NCBI RefSeq assembly: GCF_016086655.4
Contig: NC_052138.2
Coordinates: forward strand, 37,397,403-37,461,402
DNA length: 64,000 nt
Origin: Lepeophtheirus salmonis
Lineage: Eukaryota > Arthropoda > Copepoda > Siphonostomatoida > Caligidae
Direction of reading: 5' to 3'
Of the stretch, positions 1 through 10,664 are shown one piece after another. Positions within the stretch are counted from its first letter, which is position 1, and each line of letters begins with the position of its first letter. The translations under genes were made by a program, and so were the position numbers. The notes beneath the pieces were generated by a model. It had not been told where the DNA came from. It worked only from the letters and a program-made list of their open reading frames with translations, and made no database searches.

Positions 1-465
1 TGACAAAATTGTGTGCCAAAAAGTTGATGGTGATATATGATCCTTGTTAGAACTCCAGAATAAAAGGGAATATCTATTGCAAACGAATATATACCTCAAA
101 GGCTCTGGGAGGATTGGGGTTTATGGATTTTAGAGGTTTTTGGAGGGCACATCAAATGAAATGGATTTTGAAGTGTCAATAGAAGCTTGAGTTATCTATC
201 AGTCAATGTTTACCTCTGAGAGGCTCAACATTACAGATTCTTGAGTCTTTGCAAAGTATCCCAGATGTTAAAACTGTAGGGAAAATCTCGTTTTTGACAT
301 GAAGATGAACTCGAATAAACTATTACTGAAAAAAAAGTGAACTTGCAGAAATGTTCTTTCCTTTTTGAGAGTATCAGATCTTAGGTCATTGTGGAAAAGA
401 TCTTAAATCAAATAAATTGAGAGTGTTGGGAGATGAGGAGGTCTGAATTTTTGTGAAATTTTTGT
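1..465 (+). pseudogene. LINE ORF2 3' region, decayed copy A (cut by window edge)
   Basis: Translated with frame changes, this stretch follows the same order of residues as the minus-strand LINE at 3560-4430. Both share a block around DKIV, an NEMDFEVS/AEMNFELS block, and WKR-IK-IESVGR near 390-440. In intact LINEs this lies downstream of the reverse transcriptase domain, toward the C-terminal zinc-binding end. Several stop codons interrupt it (for example near 145 and 195), so it cannot be translated. The left side is cut by the window edge. Similarity to copy B fades after about 460, which suggests truncation or decay. The clade cannot be fixed from this piece alone. Confidence 0.6.
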
Positions 466-719
466 TCTAGTCATTTTTATCAATAAAGATATGCCTATTA
501 GGAGTCTTTTAAATTTGGTTTAAATTTTGTTTGTATATTTGTTTGATAAAAAGGGAAATTGCAAGACAATTTGTACATTCAAGGGACTTTAAATTATTAA
601 AAAAAAGTGCATAATATTTTTAACTGATAGGGGAAATACTAAATATTATAAGAGTTTTTTTTAACTTTTATAATCATATTTGGACGATATAAGAGGCATG
701 AAAATGACCAATTTGGACC

Positions 720-1230
720 TAAAAACTATTTTTTACAATCGCAAATGGCTAGTACGAAGACAAAACGAAGACATTATGTTCCTCTGTGCCAAGGAGATTA
801 TTGAGTTTACAAAGTTGCACAAAAAACCTTTTGCTTTGTGATTAAGGCATTCAAGGAGTCCGATGGGCAAGGAACATCTGTAAGGAGGACACCTAATCTT
901 GTCTAGCTAAACACTGATAAAAAATTGATTGGATATACGATTGAAATGAATGGTCATGTGGCCTCCCAGCTCGACGGATCTGAGTCCCGTGAATTACTAT
1001 AAGTGGGACATTTCGGAGAGAGAGAGTCCAATAAACGTGCATATAGGACTGTTGACACTATGAGGGCATATATTCTTGAGGCAATGACCAACATGGACTT
1101 GGAGTTCCTCATCAAGGTCTGTACCAGGTTCAGGGCCAGGTGAGAGGATGTGGATAAAAATGGAGGAGGTTGGCTTGAGTGATTGGCTACACTATGGACC
1201 CCATCATGCAAGAGCAAAGATTTGGAAATT
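720..1230 (+). pseudogene. mariner/Tc1-like transposase relic, internally deleted
   Basis: A putative N-terminal piece begins near the ATG at 747 and reads on to VIKAFKESDG and SVRRTPN, resembling the end of a helix-turn-helix region followed by a linker. It passes quickly to the C-terminal part of a DDD/DDE transposase. From about 958 the frame reads HVASQLDGSESREL, a decayed form of the WPSSSPDLNP box. It continues with GERESNKRAYRTVDTMRAY, EAMTNMDLEFLIK and ending FRARxEDVDKNGGGWLE, which is the typical mariner C-terminus. The central catalytic region (first two acidic residues) is missing. A tgg-to-tag type stop and frame changes are present. Convincing TIRs were not found. The antisense open frame over 954-1235 is a shadow. 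Confidence 0.75.
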
Positions 1231-1239
1231 GTCAAATAA

Positions 1240-3555
1240 ATTTTGGGAAATAAAGTGCCATATTCATTATCCGTAAGTTTTCCAGATCTAAAATGCCCCC
1301 CCCCCCGTTACCCCTATAAAAATATACAATTTGATGAGCTCATGCATCAATAATACCTATATATGACCATAAAGATATTTTAGAGCCTTTTAGCCCTTTA
1401 ATGACATTCTTCCATATTCAATAGTCAATATATATGTAAATGAAGAGGGTCCCAAATGAGAGGGCGAAAAATATATTTTTATCCATTTTTTATAGTCTTG
1501 CCATAATTTCATTTATTTAAATCAATCAATCAAATACAAGTGACAAGAGTTTAGATTCGGGTTATGAATGAATTTATGTACACGGTGTGACTCTTAAATT
1601 GATAATAAAATGAAATAAAAATTTGAAGGGGTTTGCCTTCAAACCATATGAAAGCCCATATTTTGTTCGGGACTCCTACACAAAGAAATTCCAGGCCGGA
1701 TATTCGTGCGGTAAATTATGCATCAATAAGTTCTAACGCTCTTATAGCAGGTCGACTTACATCCAGCAATGAACTACGATTAGGGGAAATTAGAAAGGTA
1801 TTTATTTAATCTGCAGCAAGATATGCCGTTTTTTCCATGAATTGGGACTTCGCCTCGGATTTGGTTCTATATTTTACTTCTTTGTCAGTTAGATATCATC
1901 TTCAAATAGAAACTCTAATAGATAAATTTTGGAAAGTAACAAATGAGAAGAGCATCGTCTTTTGATATTATTATTATGAACATACTTTGGTTCTTTTCTT
2001 TTTTTCAAAGTTGTATTATATATATTACTCGGTTGTATGTATATTTTTGATGGTAGAAAGTAATGTTAATCAATACGTGTTTGTTTTAGCTATATCAATG
2101 TTTGTTTATTTTGTATGAAAATTCTTTTTTGGTGTTTTATGTTTCAAAGGAATATCAATGGGAGGGTGGGCTTTAATTGAGGGGGAAAATTTTAAACTAA
2201 AATGATTATTTATGATTTTTATTTTCGTATTTCCTCTTCATTTTTCATGATATTATGTATGTTTGTGAAATAAACCCCCTTAAAAAATTGACATAATATA
2301 ATTAATTAACTAATATTAACATTAGATAATTTTGTCATGATATATTTTAAATATATAAATAAATAATTATTTGCTGTCACACATTTATCTAAACGAGACT
2401 GGAGCCTAAGGGAGGAGTGGATTATCTTTTCTGGATCTATTAAGATCCATCACCGTGAAATGGAGGTCTTCGACATTTGAATGATGTGTCACACAGGCCT
2501 TCCTCTCGTAAACCCTCCAAAAAATAGTGATCTAAAATAATTTAATTTTATTGAGGATATATCATGTATCATTCGAGACTGTGTTTTCCAAAAATCTCCA
2601 AACATTATTTTTGTGTGGTATTGGAGGTGTGAAAGGGCTTTATCTGATTACCAAATATAATTTCCGTTGGAATCAGTCTTCTGACGGCAGATTGTTTTAT
2701 AATCAAGTCCAAGTTCTCGTCCTGTAGGTCATGCAAATGACAACACACCTACTGGGATCACTCGAGAGTGTATGTCTATTCATTTTAATTAATCGGATAA
2801 AACATCAGATTCATCTGCTTTTTTTTTTCTTTAAGTTTTCGAAACTGTTATCATTATATTAATTTTAGCAGCTTTTGGGTAGATAAAGCCGATCTTCCTT
2901 ACATTTATTAGACAACATTGCTAGTACACAACATTTATATATCATATAAGTTCCTCTGCATTTATTATCTTGAATCACAAGCCATGTCCTTAGGATACAT
3001 ACGTATATGGTTATCTTAGCAAACATACATACTCATTTAGTTATACCAACAAAACAAAATAGTATACAATCGTAATTAGAACCGCGTTTTGTAAAGGAGT
3101 AATAAGTCAAAATAATAATTACATTGGGTATAGTTTTTTTTTTGTTTTTTTCACATGACCTTGAAGTTGATGTTATTACTTTTTATAAGTAGTATGATGC
3201 ATTTTATTCTTATATAGGAACAACGTATTAAGTAAAGGGTTATAGGAAGCTCTCAAACATTCGCAATGTCGACTTTTTTTTTTCTCAAATAAAAAATAGG
3301 AAGAAAATTTTCTATTATTTTTTTATAAACATTTATTTTAAAAAAATCATATATAAGCAACCAAATAAAAATCTATAAGCTTAATATATATATTTTTTTT
3401 TTTTTAAACAAGGAGGAACAATCTAATATAGTCTTTAACAATGTGTACCAACAAAAAATTTGTGGCGTCATTAATTTCTTTAAGTTAATAAAGGTAATAT
3501 TGTACTTTTGTTATGACGGTATGATGTAGGATCTTTTTTGGGGACATCAAAGTGA
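1240..3555. other. AT-rich stretch without recognised gene
   Basis: No open frame resembling a known protein was found. A run of C occurs at about 1298-1307, and several T-runs occur at 2820-2830, 3130-3150 and 3388-3404. The section 2390-2760 has a more balanced composition but matched nothing recognisable. It lies between the two opposed LINE copies. Confidence 0.5.
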
Positions 3556-3559
3556 AAAA

Positions 3560-5480
3560 GTCGTCCCTCAGAATCTTTCTTCCAAAAGATTATTCTACCT
3601 CATTTCCAACGACGTTAAAAGCTGTACAGAGTGCTTTGCAGTCACATAAAATGTGAGATGTGGTCTCCTCATATACCTAATAGGAAAAACACTTCTCGTC
3701 TGGTTTCATTATAGAAGAAACTTTAAGTGTACCTGTACAGACTCTGTAAGTAAACCACTTTTCAGCTGGAGACAAAATTGTGCTCGTAAAGCCCCGACAA
3801 ATTTGATTTCCAGCCACATTCAGACCTCTTCGTCTACCAACACTCTCAATTAATTTTATTTCCAATCTTTTCCACAATTACTTCAGATGTGATACTCTAA
3901 AAAAGGAAAGAACATTTCTGCAGGTACATTCTTTTTTCAGTTGTAATTTATTAAAGTTCATCTTGATGTCAAAAATGATTGCTTATACTGCAGCTTAACC
4001 AAAAGTCCGTTACATTTTCCAAGATCCCCTACGGTGTTAACATTTGAAATTTTTTGCAAAGACAGGAATCTGTAATGTGGAGCCTCTCAGAGGTATATTT
4101 TGACCGAGAGGCTTCGGTAGAGTCTATTGAACATCAATAAGAATAAAACTCAAAAATTTGGGACTGGTAAGATGTTGTATGATTGGTTGTAAACCATCAT
4201 AAGCATGAGCCTGTCCGAAGATCTAGAGAGGTACTTAAATGTTCCAGAAATCGTTTTCTTTTAGACAATTCAAAATTCATTTCGGCTGAAGTGCCCACCA
4301 AAAACCTATATAATCCAAAACCTAATCCTTGAATTGCCTTTGGGGTACATATTCGTTTGCATAAATATTTCTCTTTTTTCCGAGATCTAAAAAGGATTTG
4401 ATGTAACCATCGACTTTTCGCCATACAATTTTGTCAAACCCTGTTACTTAAATAATATGAATGACTTTAGAGATTATATATGTATTTCACACGTCTATAC
4501 GTTCTCATCAATGAAAGCCTAGATGTTTTATACTTTTGATGTGATAGTCATTCTTTTTTAAAATAGTTGCTTTGTTGATTGAAGAACTTTTTTTACTGAA
4601 TGACAAAAAGTTTCCGAAATAGCATTGTTTCTCGAGACGATTTCTGTCTTATCTTTATTGATTTCCGAACCCCAGAGTTTTTCAAACCAAGATAAGGTCC
4701 GAAACATTTCTTAAATGCAGCAATGGTGTGGACTCTTGCAGCATTAATGATGGATGTAGTATAATCAGGATAGGCATATATTGATTCTCCTCCACGTACT
4801 CTGGTCTCCTGCATTAGTCTGGTACTCCCTATAACCTTAAAAAGTGATCTACCGTAATAATAAACAGAATTGATGCAACAAGGTCTCCCTGCTTACATCC
4901 TTGGCCAATGTTAAAAGACCTAGCATTCGTACCATTACCATACCTTGTAACAGATTTGACCAGCATAGTTGCTATTATCTTAACCATAATATCCCTAAAA
5001 CCTTTTGCTTTCAAGGTTTTGATAACGTGACAATGAGAAATAGTGTCAAGTGTTTTTTGTTTTTTTTTAAATCAAGTACCACAATAATAGTATTCTCTTC
5101 ATTTTCAAAGGCTGTTTGAAGATTAGCAATAATATTTTAAATTCTTTTCTCTGTAACAAACCACCGTTGAGAGGCATGTAATATGTCAGGCAGTATCTCC
5201 TTCAGTCGTTCAGTAATGACATATGAGAAAATTTTATACAGAGTATTTTGAAGGGTTATTGGTCTAAAGGTTACTAAAAAATCTTGTATCCTTATTCTTT
5301 CTTGGTATAGTTATGAGTGATCCATTGTTGGTACATGTCGGAAATACGCCTTTTTCCCATGATATTAATTTTTGGGGTTGTATCTGTCTTTAATATCGAA
5401 TTCAAAATCAGTGCCGTCTGTGTTTTTGGTCTTTGAAAAATGCCCAAAACTTTAAAAAGCTCTTTACAATGCATTACCTT
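3560..5480 (-). pseudogene. non-LTR retrotransposon (LINE) ORF2, RT and C-terminal part, decayed copy B
   Basis: Read on the minus strand from 5480 down, the translation gives the classical LINE reverse-transcriptase order. A block RPITLQNTLYKIFSY with ITERLKEILPDILHASQ lies at about 5264-5165. It is followed by GCKQGDLVASILFI at about 4900-4858, the fingers/palm motif usually written GxxQGDPLSP. Next comes AYPDYTTSII at about 4785-4755, a mutated form of the catalytic YADD box, so the catalytic pair is lost. Further down are the post-RT region and KPDEKCFSY...ETTSHILCDC at about 3690-3620, a CxxC/H/C-like zinc-binding end. Frame changes and stops separate these blocks. No RNase H domain was seen after RT, and the terminal Cys/His block recalls L1/Tx1-like elements, but the clade is uncertain. 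A second copy of the 3' part lies at 1-465 in the opposite orientation. Confidence 0.82.
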
Positions 5481-5489
5481 TACTAATAT

Positions 5490-6940
5490 TATAGCATAAT
5501 ATATCAGACTACTAATTAAATTAATTTTGTAAACCTTTAAGAATTCTTAATATACAAGAATTTCAGGCCTAATTGCAGTGTGCATTACTCTAATAAATAT
5601 TACATCTTCGATGGTTGGGGTTAATTTAGGATGGCATCACTAGTTGATATCTATGATTTGTTCACCTTCTTCAGGCTTAGAATGGAATCAGATGGAATTT
5701 TTTTTTTGATTAGATAAATACCAGGCATGACGTTAATATTAACTCATTTGTTTAATAAAAATTTGAGTGGTTAAAAGATTTTTTTTTTTCACTTTTTCTA
5801 TGAGCAACATTATATAACACATAATTATCTGTCAAGTGCTAAGAAAAACATTGTCCTAGTCGCCACCATGAGCACACAATACAAAAACATACATATTTTC
5901 GAGCTTTGATTGTTTGAGGTATATAATATTTGCTCTCGTTAAGCTAGAAACAGTTATCAACAAATAATAAATGATAATTTCAATGTTAGAAATAGTATTC
6001 TGTAAGATCTGATTTAGGAGCAAAGAATGTCGTCCAGCCCCAGGCGTTGGTCATTAAAAAAGGAAAATCGAGTCCTCTTGACGTCACTCAGAGTTTTTTT
6101 TTTTTTTTTTTTAATAATTCCGTTAAATAAAAAAAATACAAATAATTATAAATAAATATTTAATTGTATTTTAATGAAAATAGGAATATTTTTTGCAAGA
6201 TTTGTGCAATGCAAACTTATCTCATATATCTTATTTGGCCTAATAAACCATCGATATTTTAGGGAATATTCCAAGGAACACCAGATAAGGACCAGTCCCA
6301 AGGACCGATAGGACCAGCACTAAGATTAAATTGGGATGAATAAAAAAAACCACCAAACTATTACTTTTTGGGAAGATCCCGTTGTTCTATTTGTTTTAGA
6401 ATGAGAGGTTCCGAGATACAATTTAGTTACAAAAGTCTAATAGTCATTGAACCTGACCAATAAAACTACAACAACAACGACAATTCATTGACTTGTAAAA
6501 CATGGAGTCTCAAGATGTAATGTAATTAAAATTTCAACTTTTGAATTAATTATAGTTATTAATGCAGTGATTTCCAGGGCCCACGCTTCTTACCGACCTT
6601 GAAAAGCAACTACACATGCAAAAATGAATATAATATTTACACTCACGCATATACATATGACACCACCCACATCCTTCACTAGTATCTAAGAGTACAATAA
6701 ATAAAACACTCAAAAAAGACCAGTAAATAAGAAAATCTTGAAGTTTCAATAACACTCATAAGGATGTAATATTTTTTTTGTGATTTATTAACTTATTTTT
6801 AGCTACCATAGAATTAGTGTTGTTCAATAAACCAGTATTATAGTATGTAGTACTGTGCCCATAGATGTAAATAATATGACTTCTAGTTGTGTTAAAAAAG
6901 AAAAATAAACTTGCTAATCCTAAAAATTCCAAGAATGTTT
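5490..6940. other. AT-rich stretch without recognised gene
   Basis: No protein resemblance was found. A T-run lies at about 6094-6112. A short GC-richer module near 6280-6310 contains CCCAAGGACCGATAGGACC. A similar inverted module (GGTCCTATTGGTCTTTGGGA) is present near 28635-28655, so it is probably part of a dispersed repeat. Confidence 0.4.
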
Positions 6941-6944
6941 CAAA

Positions 6945-7110
6945 GGAGAGCAGCACGTAGTATCATTAAATTAGCTACGGGCGGCTGTAAGAGGAAGGAA
7001 ATAAAAACAAATCCCACCCCGTATCTAGAAATGATATAGGCAGGAAATGCAGAGATGTTAATCCTTAATTCTACTCTGAGTCCAAAAATAACTTTAACTT
7101 ATAACTTCAA
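6945..7110 (+). repeat. dispersed repeat R1, copy 1
   Basis: The copy runs from GGAGAGCAGCACGTAG through TAGCTACGGGCGGCTGTAAG to TCTACTCTGAGTCC and an ATAACTT-type tail. The same order of blocks recurs at 10235, 28405, 36405, 38878 and 43295 on this strand and at 39410, 40797 and 57310 on the other. No coding potential was seen. Confidence 0.7.
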
Positions 7111-7114
7111 AGTA

Positions 7115-8190
7115 AATTATCCGTGTTACTTTTTGTCTTTCACGTTTGAGGCATTATTTTATGCTGAGAGGCTCTCTTTTCAAAATATTAGAACAAATAG
7201 GACTCTTTCATGATAATAATAGTTTCATCTATACTTGCATCTAAGCTTTTTTTTGAACGCTAAAAATGAGATTTTCGCTTTATGTTCCTATAGGACTTAC
7301 AAAAGTAATAAAAACTAATAAAGCAAAGATGAGGCTTGGAAGACCTATTCTGTGGCAGTAGTACAGGGAGGGGCTGAGGTGGAACTTTTTCTGGCTCATA
7401 TCGTACCTGAAAGTTTACACTATTACAAACATATGAACTTTACCATTTAAAAGGTTTTGAATCATTTAGCCGAGGCTCAGTATTTGGCCATACGTTTAAG
7501 GAAATACACCGCTAAAATTAATAAATTCTGTTTTTGTGTCTCGTGAGGGCCGCAGTTTAGTTTTCTCCTTTATATTGTTATTTTGATCGAAAAGAGCTGA
7601 ATAACTTTTGTTATTTAGAAATGGGATTTTATTTCTGTTCTATGAAAGAGTTTTACGGCTCTTTCGAAGCGGGATTTCGCCTCCTCACTTCTTGTTCTAA
7701 TATGAGCGGGGGCGTAACTATAGTGGCCTTAGCGATTCAAATTCTTGAACATTTAGAATAAGATGTTGATGCACTAAAACCAAAACGCCGCTTAAATTTT
7801 TTGCCAGTCTATTTTCTCAATCCCCCATTCTATAATTTAAAAGTTATTTTTTGAAATGGCCCCCTTATCCTTCAACCATGGCTACGAACCTGGGCCTGAA
7901 GGCTGCATATAAATAGACAATGTTTACCTTGGACATGGCTGCTTACTGCCTCTCAGTGGAGGCCTTTAGCGCGTCGACGTTGGAAGAGGGGACGGAACAG
8001 ACCTTACATTGGACATAGCCCTAGATACCATGGTCGAGATGATTCATTATCATAATAAAATAACCTTAATCCAAGGTTCAGATTAAGGACGAAGTAAGAA
8101 CTATATGTTTCATTTGGGAAAGGAAAATAATTCGAAAACTTATGGTTATTAATCTTCTGTATTTTTCTTGTTTCCAACTGTTAATTACTG
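7115..8190. other. unassigned stretch with locally higher GC
   Basis: No gene was recognised. The segments 7330-7390, 7530-7750 and 7860-8040 are clearly less AT-rich than their surroundings. One has a short open reading from about 7922 (MFTLDMAAYCLSVEAFS, ending at a TAG about 32 codons later), far too short to call. This may be an old mobile-element body. Confidence 0.35.
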
Positions 8191-8197
8191 TTTAAAT

Positions 8198-8618
8198 CAG
8201 AGGTTCTCAAATTGGAGTACGCATACACTTGGAGTAATTGGAAGTACTCCAAGGGGTACTTGAGATTTTAAAAGAATGTTTTACAAGTGGTACATAATTT
8301 TGTTTACAAAATTTCCCCCAAAAAAATAATTTTTGGTGAATAGTGTAAGAATTTTGAAAATTTTTACCAAAAATTTAGTATTTCGAAATTTTTATCCAAA
8401 CAAATAAATTTTTTGTGCATAGCTGTACATTTAAAATTATTTTTTCTAAAAAATTTTAATATTTTTTTTAATCCAAAAACCAAGACCCCCTCCAAAAAAT
8501 AATCCTGCAAAAGCCTCTGTTATTGAAGCTAAAAATGTTTTTGATCGTAAAGGGGGTACTTGGGCTAAAGAAATATTTTACAAGTGGTACACCCCTAAAA
8601 AAATGTTTAGAATCCCTG
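8198..8618. mobile_element. hAT-type non-autonomous element (MITE), 421 bp
   Basis: The left end reads CAGAGGTTCTCAAATTG. The inverted right end reads CAGGGATTCTAAACATT, matching at CAG.G.TTCT.AA, as in hAT families. Flanking 8-mers are GTTTAAAT on the left and GTCTAGAT on the right, six of eight identical; the right one fits the hAT target pattern nTCTAGAn. Inside, a block starting GGGGTACTTG and ending ACAAGTGGTACA occurs twice in direct orientation (about 8254-8298 and 8552-8596). The middle is an AT-rich module with an ACCCCCTCC...AATAATCCTGC edge, also found at the border of the minisatellite near 63020-63055. There is no transposase, so any movement would depend on one supplied in trans. 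Confidence 0.75.
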
Positions 8619-8619
8619 G

Positions 8620-9630
8620 TCTAGATAATAGTTGTTTACAATAATGCACATACATTGAATTGATAATCTTAACAATGACAACGTATGAAATGAAATAAGT
8701 TCTAACTTTGATTCATATAAAGTAATATAAATATATAAATCCTATGTAATACCTTTTTTATGATATGATTTAAAGTTCATAAGTCGGCGGCTTTAAATCA
8801 TACAAGATTCAGCTAATGAAAATTGATGAAAACATCTGAAAGTAAAATAAGATCAATCTTTGTTCTTTTCAAGAAAAACAAAGGAAGTAGTTTTAATCAA
8901 AACAATTAATATAATTCACTAAACCTCGATTAAAAAATGCCTTATTATCAAGATAAATAAAAGGTTGCATATAATCCGATTTAATGTTTCAAGAGCATAC
9001 TGAAAAGTATTGGCGATCAAATGTAGATTCAAAGGGAAAAAAGAATTTTTAATACATCCCTGACGTTTGGGCTCTACCGAGTGTCCAGTAAAGTTTTTTT
9101 GATCTATTGCAGCAAGGAACTATATAAATCAGAAAAATAGACTCAAACATTATTCTTTCAACTGCAAACATAGCTTGGAAACTATAGTGGGATCATTTTT
9201 TTTATACGTCCAATGACCATTTAGCATTATATATTAATAGTTTTGATAAAACAGTAATTACTTTTTGTATCTGCAACTAATTGTTATATAAATGTCAATT
9301 TATTTCTCACTGTTTGATGGAACATAATATTAGATTAAGAATTATTGACAAAAAAAAATGATTTCCTTTAATATAGAGATCTCTTTCAAAGTAACAAATG
9401 TTCAAATCACTTATATAAATTATTGAATGATTTTATCAGATTGATACATTTTATACGTATACTTATTGGATATTTATACCTTGGCATGCATGTAAAATAT
9501 CATTACTTTGATACTCATGATATCAATATTAATTTAATCAAATAAAGCGAAAACATGTGCTTTGAAAAAAAATGATTATAGTCTTATAAAAACATTTAAA
9601 AAACAACAAGATTTGAAATCAAAACATATA
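8620..9630. other. AT-rich stretch without recognised gene
   Basis: No protein or repeat resemblance was recognised between the hAT element and the mariner derivative. Confidence 0.4.
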
Positions 9631-10180
9631 CAGGGTTCGGAATCAAAACCTGGACTGTTAATAAATGCTAATTACGTCATTGAAATAGAAAGATTTTGTC
9701 ATTTTTTCTGCATATTCCGATGCTCCTGTTCTTTCTGCATAGGTAAACAATAATAAACATTTCTCAAATCTTTCATCATGAGTGAACAAGAAGCAAAACG
9801 ACAGAGGATCTCAGACCTTCTGGATGTCAAAATTGAAGTGCCAGAGATTATGGACATTGTGAAGTGCTCAATATATGAAAAAGGATGGAACAGACCTCCC
9901 AAGAAAAGAAGGAAGTGTGGGACACAACTTTAAAAGGGATTCTGAGTTTCTGGGCGCCATTGTGAAGGTGTGGAAACACTTGTCCTAGAAGTTCATCATC
10001 AACTACTCCTGCAAGGTTTTCCACCACCGTGTGGAGGCTGTGATTGCACCTGAGGGAGCCATATTGAGTGAACAAGTTCACAAAGGTTGTGTCTCAAAGT
10101 TTTGTAAATTTAAAAAGTTCAAAATCATTGATATTTTTCTAAAATCAGTCATTCAGTCCACGTTTTGCTTCCTATCCTTG
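9631..10180 (+). mobile_element. 550-bp mariner-like deletion derivative with both TIRs and TA target duplication
   Basis: The left end starts CAGGGTTCGGAATCAAAACC directly after TA (9629-9630). The right end, read inverted from 10180, starts CAAGGATAGGAAGCAAAACG and is followed by TA at 10181-10182. The first 27 or so bases of the two ends agree at most positions. Inside, an ATG at 9778 opens a mariner N-terminal region (MSEQEAKRQRISDLL, IEVPEIMDIVKCS). It runs out at a stop near 9930. The C-terminal tail then follows, with FLGAIVKVWKHLS, KVFHHRVEAVIAPEGA. The whole catalytic core is absent. Only the first half of the DNA-binding region is still open, so the element is non-autonomous. Confidence 0.85.
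9778..10085 (+). pseudogene. mariner transposase remnant, N-terminus joined to C-terminus
   Basis: The reading from the ATG at 9778 gives about 50 codons of helix-turn-helix-type sequence before a stop near 9930. The second part, in another frame, contains the conserved mariner tail RVEAVIAPEGA. None of the catalytic aspartates is present. The start is chosen because the MSEQEAKRQR opening is characteristic of this family as recalled, and because it lies shortly after the 5' TIR. It resembles the coding remnant of the derivative at 58257-58821, which also keeps the two extremes. Confidence 0.75.
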
Positions 10181-10234
10181 TATGTGTTGACCTATGTCCG
10201 TTATTGCTAAAGGAGATCAACATAAACACGCTGA

Positions 10235-10660
10235 CAACTGGAAGAATGTTTTAGAGGGGAAGAGCATAGCTGTCATGACGTTTCATTAGATCATCAAAAA
10301 AACGTTGTGACGATTGGAGAAACTGAAAAAAAAATCAAAGGAACGACGTAGCTCAATTGACAATTCATCCAGGAGGAATTATTCTCTTAAAGTCAATAAA
10401 CGTAGGTTTTCGATCTTTCCTAGAGAAAGAAATATACAATATGAGTATATTGACTTCAAAGACTATTCCTAGATCAGATGGAGTAACTTTAATACTATAA
10501 TGTGTACTTAAAGGCACGTAATCAGCGAAATTCTATTTGACCTGACTAATTAAAGGCACATTTTGAAGAGAAAAATACATGGCTATAGATAAGAATAACT
10601 CCAATTTCGATCCTCAATTCCATACATTGCGTCCAACAAGAACTTGCAATTTTAAATCCG
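10235..10660 (+). repeat. dispersed repeat R1, copy 2, split by a SINE
   Basis: The R1 head (AATGTTTTAGAGGGGAAGAG, then AGCTGTCATGACGTTTCATTAGA) lies at about 10235-10325. The R1 tail (AATAACTCCAATTTCGATCC, then TCCAACAAGAAC) lies at about 10592-10655. The intervening 10341-10556 is a tRNA-headed SINE. The interruption shows that this R1 copy is older than the SINE insertion. Confidence 0.65.
10341..10556 (+). mobile_element. tRNA-derived SINE, copy 1
   Basis: The head GACGTAGCTCAATTGACAAT resembles a tRNA box A region. GTAGGTTTTCGATC about 60 bases further corresponds to box B (GGTTCGANNC), so an internal RNA polymerase III promoter was once present. The body contains GACTTCAAAGA...AGATCAGATGGAGTAA and ends near CCTGACTAATTAAAG, as in the other copies. 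It is inserted in R1. Confidence 0.7.
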
Positions 10661-10664
10661 TAAC

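Noticed and set aside
954..1235. Minus-strand open frame of 93 codons
   Set aside because: It lies opposite the mariner C-terminal region on the plus strand (EAMTNMDLEFLIK).
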